Under the pieces are notes generated by a model. It was not told the DNA's origin. It worked only from the letters and a program-made list of their open reading frames with translations, and ran no database searches. A stretch of DNA of 64,000 bases from positions 496,001 to 560,000 of the forward strand of contig CP072328.1 in NCBI GenBank assembly GCA_018127705.1. Direction: 5' to 3'. Of the stretch, positions 8,475 through 16,800 are shown one piece after another (position 1 is the first letter of the stretch; each line of letters opens with the position of its first letter). The DNA comes from TM7 phylum sp. oral taxon 349. GTDB lineage: Bacteria; Patescibacteriota; Saccharimonadia; Saccharimonadales; Saccharimonadaceae. The position numbers were made by a program, and so were the translations under genes.

Positions 8475-9437
8475 ATGCGATCGTTTACTGCGATTGTGGC
8501 GGTTGCTGGAGGGCTAGCGGCGGCGTATTGGTTTGGTCCGCAACTGCTTGACGAGTTCCGCGCGCAGCAGTATACGCCGTCATCGCATATCTCAGCGATT
8601 GAGCAGCGTGTAACGCTGACGTCAGCGGGCAGACGGATTTTTTACGCGACTAGTCCTGAGGTGCAGGATTCCGGACAGTTTAACGGCAGTTGTCATAGTG
8701 TGGAGCGGACAACAGCGATCTTGGGGTGCTACTACCGCGACCGGATTTATTTATATAATGTACAAAACAGCGAGCTTGATGGTGCGCTTGATGTGACGGC
8801 GGCACATGAGTTGTTGCATGCGGCTTATGCGCGGTTGAGTACATTTGAACAGCATAAAGTGGACGGATTAGTGCGTGCAGCGTATCAAAAAGTGAAAAAC
8901 GAGCCGACATTAAAACGTCTAATGGAGTATTATAAGCAGGCGGAGCCAGGCGCTGAGATTAATGAATTGCACTCAATTTTAGGAACAACGATCGCAAATC
9001 TTGATAGTGAGCTAGAGCGATATTATGCGCGTTACTTTACGAACCGTGCGAGTATCGTGACGCTAAATCAGCGTTACACGCAAGTATTTTCGGAGTTAGA
9101 CCAGCAGGCAACGTCGTTAAAAGCGAAGATATCTGCTGAAGAATCGTCACTTAAAACTGAAACGGATGCTTACCAGAATGAACTGAATCAACTAAACTCC
9201 GATATTCAAAGCTTCAATCAGCGAGCGGTAAGCGGTGATTTTTCGTCGCAAGAGTTCTATGCGACGCGAAGTGCACTTTCGGGGCGCGTTGCGTCGTTAA
9301 ATAGTCAGCAAAATCAGTTGAACACACGCATATCAGCGTATAATACTATGATTGCTGAATACAACAAGCTTGCTGTGCGGGCGCAGCAATTGAACCAAAG
9401 CATGAACGGTGTGAGCGCGCCAAGTGAGGTGAAGTAG
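8475..9437 (+). CDS. membrane-anchored putative zinc metallopeptidase (HELLH) with coiled coil
   Basis: 320 residues. A single N-terminal membrane segment (AIVAVAGGLAAAYWF) is followed by an extracytoplasmic domain with HELLH at 111-115, the HExxH zinc motif, and a downstream INELHSILGT whose Glu could be the third ligand, as in gluzincins. The C-terminal third is a long coiled coil rich in Gln, Ser and Leu. I chose the ATG at 8475 over 8433 because the earlier one overlaps clpC. The stop overlaps the radA GTG by one base, so clpC, this gene and radA probably form one transcript. Protease activity is inferred from the motif only. Confidence 0.75.
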   Translation: MRSFTAIVAVAGGLAAAYWFGPQLLDEFRAQQYTPSSHISAIEQRVTLTSAGRRIFYATSPEVQDSGQFNGSCHSVERTTAILGCYYRDRIYLYNVQNSELDGALDVTAAHELLHAAYARLSTFEQHKVDGLVRAAYQKVKNEPTLKRLMEYYKQAEPGAEINELHSILGTTIANLDSELERYYARYFTNRASIVTLNQRYTQVFSELDQQATSLKAKISAEESSLKTETDAYQNELNQLNSDIQSFNQRAVSGDFSSQEFYATRSALSGRVASLNSQQNQLNTRISAYNTMIAEYNKLAVRAQQLNQSMNGVSAPSEVK

Positions 9438-10789
9438 TGGCGAAAGTACGCAGTCAATTCGTGTGCCAGCAATGCGGTGCGAGCTATCCGAAGTGGGTCG
9501 GTAAGTGTGAGAACTGCGGTGAGTGGAACTCACTCGTGGAGCAAGTTGTGCACACGGTGGGCAATTCTGTAGTGGCACGGAGCGCTGCGCATGGCAATAT
9601 ATTGAAAGCGCAGTCAATGCGTTCAATCTCAGCAGAAGCATCAACCGCGCGCCTTGGCACGGGTATTGCCGATTTAGACACAGTATTGGGCGGCGGTATT
9701 CTACCGGGTGGTGTTATGCTGTTGGCCGGTCAGCCGGGTATTGGCAAGTCGACGCTATTGCTGCAAATAGCAGCGCATGTCTCTGAAAATGTGCTAGTGT
9801 TGTACGCGAGCGGCGAGGAATCAGCGTCGCAAGTTAAGCTGCGAGCTCGGCGCTTGGGCGCGGTAGCGGACGACCATTTGCAGTTTGTCGCAAGCACGAG
9901 TGCTGACGACATTGCGGCGACGATTCGCAGCGGCGCTTACAAACTTGTTATAATTGACAGCATTCAAACGCTTAGTCTTGAAGAGGTGACGAGCGCGCCG
10001 GGAACGGTCAGTCAAATTACCAACTCAAGCAACGCGATTATTCGTGCTGCTAAAACATCTGGTGCGGCAGTAATTTTAGTTGGGCATGTCACGAAAGAAG
10101 GTTCAATTGCCGGACCGAAGGTGTTGGAACATTTGGTTGATGTCGTGCTACAGTTTGAGGGCGACCGTTATGGTGGCTTCAAGGTAGTGCGTGCAGTGAA
10201 AAATCGTTACGGCTCAACCAGTGAAGCGGCGATCTTTGAGATGAGCGAGCGTGGCTTAAGTGTCGTCGAAAATCCGTCGGAGGCATTGCTTGCTGAGCGT
10301 CAAAACGCTGATGGATCAGTGGTGCTTGCTACGCTTGAAGGTAACCGCCCGATTTTGGTGGAGATTCAAGCCCTTGTCAATTCGACAAATTTCGGGTATC
10401 CTAAAAGGACGGCGAGTGGATTTGATTTGAATCGCCTCAACCTGCTGATTGCTGTGCTTGAGAAACGCACAAAACTGAAATTATCTGATAAAGACATTTA
10501 TATCAATGTAGTAGGTGGGCTGAAACTAGCTGATCCAGCAGCTGATTTGGCTGTTGCAATGGCGATCGCTTCGGCAGCAGCAGGGCGCAAGCTAGATGAT
10601 AGCTTAGTAGTGTTCGGTGAAGTTGGTCTGGGCGGTGAAATTCGCTCGGCACGATTAACTGACAGACGTGTTGCTGAGGCGAAAAAGCTTGGTTTTACTC
10701 AGGCGATTGCTCCAAAATCGGGCAAAAAGAATTCATTTGTGCGCGGCGTGTGTGATTTGCGTCAGGCGCTTATCGACTACATGAAGTAG
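9437..10789 (+). CDS. radA: DNA repair protein RadA
   Basis: 450 residues. The order is a zinc finger with C10, C13, C24 and C27; a RecA-like ATPase with Walker A GQPGIGKS at 98-105; the family signature KNRYG at 255-259; and a C-terminal Lon-like domain (NVVGGLKLADPAADLAVAMA). RadA drives branch migration of recombination intermediates. It starts with GTG that shares its first base with the stop of the preceding gene. Confidence 0.95.
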   Translation: MAKVRSQFVCQQCGASYPKWVGKCENCGEWNSLVEQVVHTVGNSVVARSAAHGNILKAQSMRSISAEASTARLGTGIADLDTVLGGGILPGGVMLLAGQPGIGKSTLLLQIAAHVSENVLVLYASGEESASQVKLRARRLGAVADDHLQFVASTSADDIAATIRSGAYKLVIIDSIQTLSLEEVTSAPGTVSQITNSSNAIIRAAKTSGAAVILVGHVTKEGSIAGPKVLEHLVDVVLQFEGDRYGGFKVVRAVKNRYGSTSEAAIFEMSERGLSVVENPSEALLAERQNADGSVVLATLEGNRPILVEIQALVNSTNFGYPKRTASGFDLNRLNLLIAVLEKRTKLKLSDKDIYINVVGGLKLADPAADLAVAMAIASAAAGRKLDDSLVVFGEVGLGGEIRSARLTDRRVAEAKKLGFTQAIAPKSGKKNSFVRGVCDLRQALIDYMK

Positions 10790-10829
10790 TTGTTAACAAA
10801 GACAAGATCTCGTAAAAAGAAAGGAAAGT

Positions 10830-11858
10830 ATGGAAGCAAAGGACATTGTATTACTAGCGGTGACGCTACTAATTTTGGGTGAAGTGTCGTATCTATTGGC
10901 ACGGTTGCCAAAGACGAATATTAAAGCGAAAGATCGTGCTATTCTGGTCGATACATCGGTGTTGATGGATGGGAGGATTGTCGCAGTAGCGGGTACAGGG
11001 TTCATTGGCGGTACACTGGTGATTCCGCGTTCGGTGATCGGTGAACTACAATTTTTGGCAGACCACGCTGACAGCGATAAGCGTGCGCGTGCTCGTCATG
11101 GGCTTGACGTTGTGACTGAACTGCAGGCGATGGAGCGCGTCGCAGTGGAGTTATTACAAGATGGTAGTCGTGCCAGCGAAGGCGTTGATGATCGGCTATT
11201 ATCGCTCGCAAAACAACACGGTGCGGTTATTATGACGCTTGACTATAATCTTAACAAAGTCGCAGCGGTGGAGGGTACGGAAGTGTTGAATCTGAATGAA
11301 CTGGCACAAAGTTTGCGTATGGAGTATTTGCCGGGAGAAAAACTTCTTCTTGATCTAATTCAAAAAGGGCAAGACTCACACCAGGCGGTTGGTTATTTAT
11401 CAGATGGCACGATGGTTGTCGTTGAGCAGGCGAGCAGTAAAATCGGGCAAACGCACACGGTTGAAATTGTGCGCAGTTTGCAAACAGCGGCGGGGCGTAT
11501 GATGTTTGCGAAATTAGTAGACGAGATTCAGCCGGAAAAGCGCCGTACGCAGCGCCAATCGTCAAAACCGCAAGGTGCAATTTCTGCTACGGTGTCGAGT
11601 GGGCTAAATAAGGCGGTAAAATCGCAAATAGTAAATAATACACCAAACGAGTCGGTTGCCTTGTCTGCTTCAAGTCAACGCCGTCGAGGCAGTAGGAGTG
11701 CATCGAACGTACAGCGTAATAATACGACAAATAGCAAATCTTCTCGCCGAACGCGTACTTCGCAAAAAGACGGTGGCGCATCTGCACCGCGCCGTACGAA
11801 TCATTCGCGCAAAAATCACGAGAATGACTTGATCGCTCTTGTGAATGAGCAGCAGTGA
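10830..11858 (+). CDS. PIN/TRAM domain protein (YacL-like) with basic tail
   Basis: 342 residues. One membrane segment (about 6-24) is followed by a PIN nuclease fold with D41 (VDTSVLMDG), acidic residues near RASEGVDDRLL and MTLDYNL, and then a TRAM domain (EKLLLDLIQKGQDSHQAVGYLSDGTMVVVEQA). The last 80 residues are low complexity and very basic (Arg, Ser, Asn), likely disordered and nucleic-acid binding. YacL-type proteins have an N-terminal membrane part, often with four segments; here only one is left. Ribosome site aaaggaaag. The RNase role is from the family. Confidence 0.85.
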   Translation: MEAKDIVLLAVTLLILGEVSYLLARLPKTNIKAKDRAILVDTSVLMDGRIVAVAGTGFIGGTLVIPRSVIGELQFLADHADSDKRARARHGLDVVTELQAMERVAVELLQDGSRASEGVDDRLLSLAKQHGAVIMTLDYNLNKVAAVEGTEVLNLNELAQSLRMEYLPGEKLLLDLIQKGQDSHQAVGYLSDGTMVVVEQASSKIGQTHTVEIVRSLQTAAGRMMFAKLVDEIQPEKRRTQRQSSKPQGAISATVSSGLNKAVKSQIVNNTPNESVALSASSQRRRGSRSASNVQRNNTTNSKSSRRTRTSQKDGGASAPRRTNHSRKNHENDLIALVNEQQ

Positions 11859-11899
11859 GCATATTTTTCGCTTGAACTGTCGCGCTATTTGGTTACTAA

Positions 11900-11931
11900 A
11901 CTAAACCCCAAATCTTAGTTTGGGGTTTAGT
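11900..11931. terminator. bidirectional terminator between convergent genes
   Basis: A 12-bp perfect stem (ctaaaccccaaa type) with a 6-nt loop lies between the PIN/TRAM gene and the convergent PBP gene. The T-rich side is short, so termination strength is uncertain. Confidence 0.7.
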
Positions 11932-11988
11932 ATAAAATGATTGATTGGCTAATCTGTTTACTACGTTACTACGGCCCTGCTCTTATTG

Positions 11989-14709
11989 CTAACTACCGCT
12001 TGATGAGCTGCTACTCTTTTGATAGCTCGTACTATTCGTTGCGGTGTAGTAGCCAACGTCAGTTACTTTTGCGGTGATTGTACCATTTGCAGCAGACGCT
12101 AAATCGGTTGGTGACAGCGTCCATGTACCATTGCTGTCGATTTGTTTACTAGCAACAACCGTACTGCCGGACAATAACTCAATTGACTGAAGTGTGTAGC
12201 GTCCATGTGTATATGTGACGGAGACGGTGCCGCTTGATGTTGTGCTGACTGACACAGTTGGTTTGGCATCGTCGCATTGGTGTGCGTCGTCGTCGGCATT
12301 GGTGTCATAGCTGCCATCAGTCGAGGTAATAATTTCTTTTTTGGTAAAGTCGTCTCTTGCCTTGATAACGCCAATCTCAATCTTTGCATCTTCTGGTGTA
12401 CATGAGGTTGCCTTCTTCTTTGATACCTTGTCAAACGTCATTTTTGCTGTTGACGTACCAGTCGATTTATTGTAATACGAGGGAAAGATCTCTCCTTTAA
12501 TATTTTGAATACCGCTTGGTGTTGTGTACCAATCGCTCAGCGACAGCTTCTTCTGGTCGGCGTATAGCTTTGATACGGCTGCCATTGTTTTATCAAAGAA
12601 CATTGCAGAGATGAGAGAGTTGCCGCTCTTGAGTACTGACGTGTCAGAGTTACCAAACCACACTGCCATTGATAGACTTGGTGTGTAGCCGGCTGCCCAA
12701 ATATCTTTTGATGCAACTCTACCGTTCTTCTCGCCGTTGCTTGTTCCTGTTTTGACGGCGGCATGAACACCAATCCCGGTGAGCGCCGGTAAATAATCTT
12801 GGTTCCAGCCAAGCCCGGCACGCGCCTTTGCGTCTCCTAGGATATCGGTCACGATGTATGCCGCCTGCGGATTGACGACTTGTTTGCTTGATGCCTTATA
12901 TTCCTTAAGCGTTTCGCCATTGCTGTTCGCGACCTTTATAATTGATGTCTGCGGCATATAGACGCCCTGGCGACCTAATGTTGAGTAGGCATTGACATGA
13001 TCAATAAGCCGTGTGCCGCAGCTACCAAGCGCACTTGACAGACCAGCCTGCGCGTCGGCGCCATTAGTGCAATAGTACTTATTACCGGTGGCACGAATGA
13101 GAGACCAGGTGCTTCCAGAATTGTTCTGCTCGTTAATCGCCATTGCCTTAACGGCAGGTATGTTACGTGAACGGTCAAGCGCCTGGCGGATATTAATGTT
13201 ATTTTGAAATTTATTGTCGGCGTTCTGCGGCGTATAATTGCCCGGGAATGTTGTTTTGGTGTCGGTGAGTGTTGACCCGCTGCCGTAATTTTGCTTGCCA
13301 CTGCCTTGGTCACTGAACAGCTGTGCATAGACAAACGGCTTGATTGACGACCCCGGCTGGATAAATGCTTTTGCGGCATTGTCTTGACCAAATCCAGCAT
13401 AATTAAAATCGCGACTACCTATTAATGCGAGTAATTGTCCGGTTTTTGTATCTTCAATCGCTGCTGCGCCGTTCGTAAACCCAGCATAGTTCGGACAATT
13501 TCGATAGTTACAGTCACGACTTGTCATGCTGCCATTGAACATCGCTGTCATATTTGATTCCAGCAAATTCTGCACGTCAATGTCGAGAGTCGTCTTTACT
13601 GTTAATCCGCCTTCGCCAACGATCGTTTTGCCGAGTTCTCCCTCTAGCTGCTCTTTGACCATTTGCACGAAATGGGGTGCTTTCACATTGGAATACTGAT
13701 CGGCAAGTGGTTTCACAGTGTCCATAATAGCGACACTTTTTGCTTGATTTGCTTGCTCCTTAGAGATGTATTTCATCTCAACCATACTATCAATCACTTT
13801 GCGCTGACGTGCGAGTAGAGCATTGCGTCCAGCGACGTTGTATGGGTTGTATGCGCTCGGATTGTTGGGAATTGCTGCGAGCAATGTACACTCCGACAAA
13901 TTCAAATCTTTCGATGACTTGCCAAAATATGTTTGCGCCGCTGACTCAACGCCATTGCGCCGACCGCCATATGGTGATTCGTTTAGATACAGCCCTAAGA
14001 TTTGCTCTTTGCTATACATGTGCTCAACCTCAACTGCCAAAATAATCTCTTTAATTTTGCGCGGAATACCTGCTAGCCCGCGTTTTGTTGCTTCATCGCG
14101 GAAGAACACTTGTTTGATCAGCTGCTGCGTTAGGGTTGAGCCGCCCTGAACAGCATTTCCCTGGGCATTGCTCAGCAGAGCGCGTACGATGCCGGAAATG
14201 CTAATGCCGCCATGTTTATAAAAATCCTTGTCTTCAATCGCGACTGTTGCTTGATCCATGCACGGTGCAATATTTTTATGGTCAACAACCAGTGTATAGT
14301 CGCCGTCGCCTTTATCTTCCCATAACAGTTTATTATTGCGGTCGTAATATTTTGTTACTGTGGTGCGTACGCGCTGTGATAGTGTGTCAGGGTTAATTTG
14401 GTCAAGATCTTTGCGAAAATAAGCAAAAAGCGCTGTTCCTGCCAGCACGAGCAGCAATATACATACGCCGATAATTTTCATGAACATGAACAGTCCCTGC
14501 CTGCTAAACCAGTACTTCACTACGCGTTTCGGATGTAACCGGTACAGTAGGCGCTTCAGCGGATGTTTCGGTAGCGTTGCTAAATACTCTGCTTTCTTTC
14601 GTGCCTTAGCGTCTTTTTTAACTTGCCGTTTGCGGGCGAGGTTAGAATAAACGCTCACGCCTTTTTTCGTTGATCCCTGTTTTTTCCCCACAGTAAACTT
14701 TCTTCCCAT
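11989..14709 (-). CDS. class A penicillin-binding protein (PBP1A type)
   Basis: 906 residues. A basic cytoplasmic N-terminus (about 60 residues, many Lys/Arg) precedes one membrane helix (GVCILLLVLAGTALFAYF), a GT51 glycosyltransferase domain (EDKDFYKHGGIS and GGSTLTQQLIKQVFF) and a transpeptidase domain with S454xxK (PGSSIKPF) and KTGTSNG near 652. The C-terminus has beta-rich, Ser-tailed sequence, perhaps an Ig-like domain. It polymerises and cross-links peptidoglycan at the outer face of the membrane. I chose the ATG at 14709; a TTG two codons upstream is possible. A TACAAT -10 box lies at 14727-14732. It is divergent from tyrS. Confidence 0.93.
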   Translation of the reverse strand: MGRKFTVGKKQGSTKKGVSVYSNLARKRQVKKDAKARKKAEYLATLPKHPLKRLLYRLHPKRVVKYWFSRQGLFMFMKIIGVCILLLVLAGTALFAYFRKDLDQINPDTLSQRVRTTVTKYYDRNNKLLWEDKGDGDYTLVVDHKNIAPCMDQATVAIEDKDFYKHGGISISGIVRALLSNAQGNAVQGGSTLTQQLIKQVFFRDEATKRGLAGIPRKIKEIILAVEVEHMYSKEQILGLYLNESPYGGRRNGVESAAQTYFGKSSKDLNLSECTLLAAIPNNPSAYNPYNVAGRNALLARQRKVIDSMVEMKYISKEQANQAKSVAIMDTVKPLADQYSNVKAPHFVQMVKEQLEGELGKTIVGEGGLTVKTTLDIDVQNLLESNMTAMFNGSMTSRDCNYRNCPNYAGFTNGAAAIEDTKTGQLLALIGSRDFNYAGFGQDNAAKAFIQPGSSIKPFVYAQLFSDQGSGKQNYGSGSTLTDTKTTFPGNYTPQNADNKFQNNINIRQALDRSRNIPAVKAMAINEQNNSGSTWSLIRATGNKYYCTNGADAQAGLSSALGSCGTRLIDHVNAYSTLGRQGVYMPQTSIIKVANSNGETLKEYKASSKQVVNPQAAYIVTDILGDAKARAGLGWNQDYLPALTGIGVHAAVKTGTSNGEKNGRVASKDIWAAGYTPSLSMAVWFGNSDTSVLKSGNSLISAMFFDKTMAAVSKLYADQKKLSLSDWYTTPSGIQNIKGEIFPSYYNKSTGTSTAKMTFDKVSKKKATSCTPEDAKIEIGVIKARDDFTKKEIITSTDGSYDTNADDDAHQCDDAKPTVSVSTTSSGTVSVTYTHGRYTLQSIELLSGSTVVASKQIDSNGTWTLSPTDLASAANGTITAKVTDVGYYTATNSTSYQKSSSSSSGS

Positions 14710-14811
14710 AAGCAATATTGCCCTCTATTGTAGCACTATTTATGTCGCGCGCCTAGTCCTTTTATGATACACTGGCATTAGTTATTTATAAGCGTACGGA
14801 AAGGATATAAA

Positions 14812-16023
14812 ATGACGCTGAGCGAAGAGTTAACCTGGCGCGGATTTGTCAATCAGATGACATTCTCTGATATCAAAGAACTTGACCGCGAGACGCGTAC
14901 ATTTTATTTCGGTGTTGACCCGAGCGCAGATAGTATGCAGATTGGCAATTTAGCAGCAATGATGATGTGTCGCCAGTTCATCGAGTATGGTTATAAGCCG
15001 ATTTTGCTTGTCGGTGGCGCAACTGGAATGATCGGCGATCCAGACGGCAAAAAGCAGGAGCGCGATTTGCGTAATGCTGAGACAGTGGCGCGAAATGTTG
15101 AAGGCTTGCGGCGGCAATTTGTGAAGATTTTTAACGGCAAAGAGTTTGAAATTGTCGACAACGCTGACTGGTTCCGCGATATTAACTATATTGATTTTTT
15201 GCATCAAATCGGCAAGCATGTCAGCATGACGCAATTGCTTGATCGCGAGTTTGTGCAGCAGCGCATTGGCGAGGGCGGTAGCGGCATCAGCTATGGCGAG
15301 TTTAGCTATGCACTGATTCAGGGCTATGATTTTTTGCACTTGTATCGTGAAAAGGGCGCAACGCTGCAGTTGGCGGGCGCTGATCAGTGGGGCAATAGTG
15401 TTACGGGTGTAAGTTTGGTTCGCAAGCTTGAAGGTGGTGATGCGCATGTATTTACAACGCCGCTTATTATCAACAGGCAGACTGGCGTGAAGTTTGGCAA
15501 GTCTGAGGGCGGTGCAGTGTGGCTTGACCCGAACAAGACCAGTCCGTATCAATTCTATCAATTTTGGCTGAACTGCGATGATTTGACAAGTGAAGATCTC
15601 ATTAAGATTTATACGCTGCTTGAGCGTGAGACAGTTGAAGCGCTGATTGACAATCATCATTTAAATCCAGGTGAGCGGGCGCTACAAAAAACTTTGGCAC
15701 GCGAAGTTACTGACCTTGTACACGGTCGCGAGCGGCGTGAAAGTGTTGAGCGCGTCACGGGCGTGCTCTTCGGCGAACTAAGCGTTCAGAAGCTGAATGA
15801 TATAGATCTTGATGCGTTGTCGGCAGAAATTCCGACCGTGTCGCCGCAAAACGTCGTCTCGGCGCTTGTTGAAGCGGGTGCATGTGTGAGTAACGGCGAA
15901 GCGCGACGCTTAATCGCTAATAACGCTATTAGCGTGAATGGAGAAAAGATTACTGCCGATCGCGAATTATCAGGCGTTAATTTAATTAAAAGAGGCAAGA
16001 ACGGGTTCGTACTCGTTCGCTGA
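14812..16023 (+). CDS. tyrS: tyrosyl-tRNA synthetase
   Basis: 403 residues of TyrRS, class Ic. The HIGH-type motif is the divergent SADSMQIGN near 40-48. The tyrosine pocket is seen in QGYDFLHLY and GADQWGN, the KMSKS-type motif is KFGKS at 227-231, and a C-terminal S4 RNA-binding domain starts near 335 (ALVEAGACVSNGEARRLI). It charges tRNA-Tyr. The ribosome site ggaaagga precedes the ATG. The next gene starts 10 nt after the stop and probably shares the transcript. Confidence 0.95.
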   Translation: MTLSEELTWRGFVNQMTFSDIKELDRETRTFYFGVDPSADSMQIGNLAAMMMCRQFIEYGYKPILLVGGATGMIGDPDGKKQERDLRNAETVARNVEGLRRQFVKIFNGKEFEIVDNADWFRDINYIDFLHQIGKHVSMTQLLDREFVQQRIGEGGSGISYGEFSYALIQGYDFLHLYREKGATLQLAGADQWGNSVTGVSLVRKLEGGDAHVFTTPLIINRQTGVKFGKSEGGAVWLDPNKTSPYQFYQFWLNCDDLTSEDLIKIYTLLERETVEALIDNHHLNPGERALQKTLAREVTDLVHGRERRESVERVTGVLFGELSVQKLNDIDLDALSAEIPTVSPQNVVSALVEAGACVSNGEARRLIANNAISVNGEKITADRELSGVNLIKRGKNGFVLVR

Positions 16024-16033
16024 GGGGAAATAC

Positions 16034-16792
16034 ATGAAGAAGGTGCTGGCATTTGATTTGGACGATACGTTGGCGGTGACAAAATCGCCGATTAGCGACC
16101 GTATGGCGGCGTTGCTGGGTCGTTTGCTAGAGTATTATGATGTCTGTGTGATTACAGGTGGCACGTTCAAACAAATTCGCTTGCAAGTAATTGACCGCTT
16201 GAGTGTATCGCCGCAGCAACTGGCGCGCTTTCATGCGATGCCGACTTGCGGCACGCGCTACTACCGGTACGATACGCTTAGGAACGAATGGGAGTTGCAA
16301 TACGCTGAGGACTTGAGCGAGAAGGAGCGTGCACATATTATTGACGTACTCGAAAAAACCGCTAAAGACATGGGAATTTGGTGCGACAAGCCAGCAGGAA
16401 AAATTATTGAAGACCGTATTAGCCAAATCACGATGTCGGCGCTTGGGCAGCAAGCGACGCCTGAGGACAAATACGCGTGGGCAGAGAAATTCAAAGATGT
16501 GCGTCCGGTATATCGCGACAAAGTTGCCGAACAGCTGCCAGGACTTGAGGTAAGAATCGGCGGTACGACGAGCACGGATATCACACGCCCGGGCATTGAT
16601 AAGGCGTATGGTATCGGCAAACTGATCGACGCGCTTGACATTTCTAAAGATGAAGTGCTCTTTTTTGGAGACAAACTCAATGAGGGCGGTAACGACTATC
16701 CGGTTAAAGCGATGGGCATTGACAGTATTGCGGTTGATGGCTGGGAAACAACGGCATATGCGTTAGACGGCGTGCTCGGCGTGACGGAATAA
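16034..16792 (+). CDS. HAD-IIB hydrolase, phosphomannomutase-like
   Basis: 252 residues. The HAD motif I is DLDDT at 8-12 (nucleophile D8, acid D10) and the late motif is FFGDKLNEGGNDYP. The cap segment (DRISQITMSALGQQA and the Thr/Ser-rich GGTTSTDITRPGIDKAYGI) resembles eukaryotic-type phosphomannomutase, which interconverts mannose-6-phosphate and mannose-1-phosphate; other HAD-IIB sugar phosphatases share the fold. It lies between tyrS and recG with gaps of 10 and 8 nt, so an operon is likely. Confidence 0.8.
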   Translation: MKKVLAFDLDDTLAVTKSPISDRMAALLGRLLEYYDVCVITGGTFKQIRLQVIDRLSVSPQQLARFHAMPTCGTRYYRYDTLRNEWELQYAEDLSEKERAHIIDVLEKTAKDMGIWCDKPAGKIIEDRISQITMSALGQQATPEDKYAWAEKFKDVRPVYRDKVAEQLPGLEVRIGGTTSTDITRPGIDKAYGIGKLIDALDISKDEVLFFGDKLNEGGNDYPVKAMGIDSIAVDGWETTAYALDGVLGVTE

Positions 16793-16800
16793 CCAGGAAC

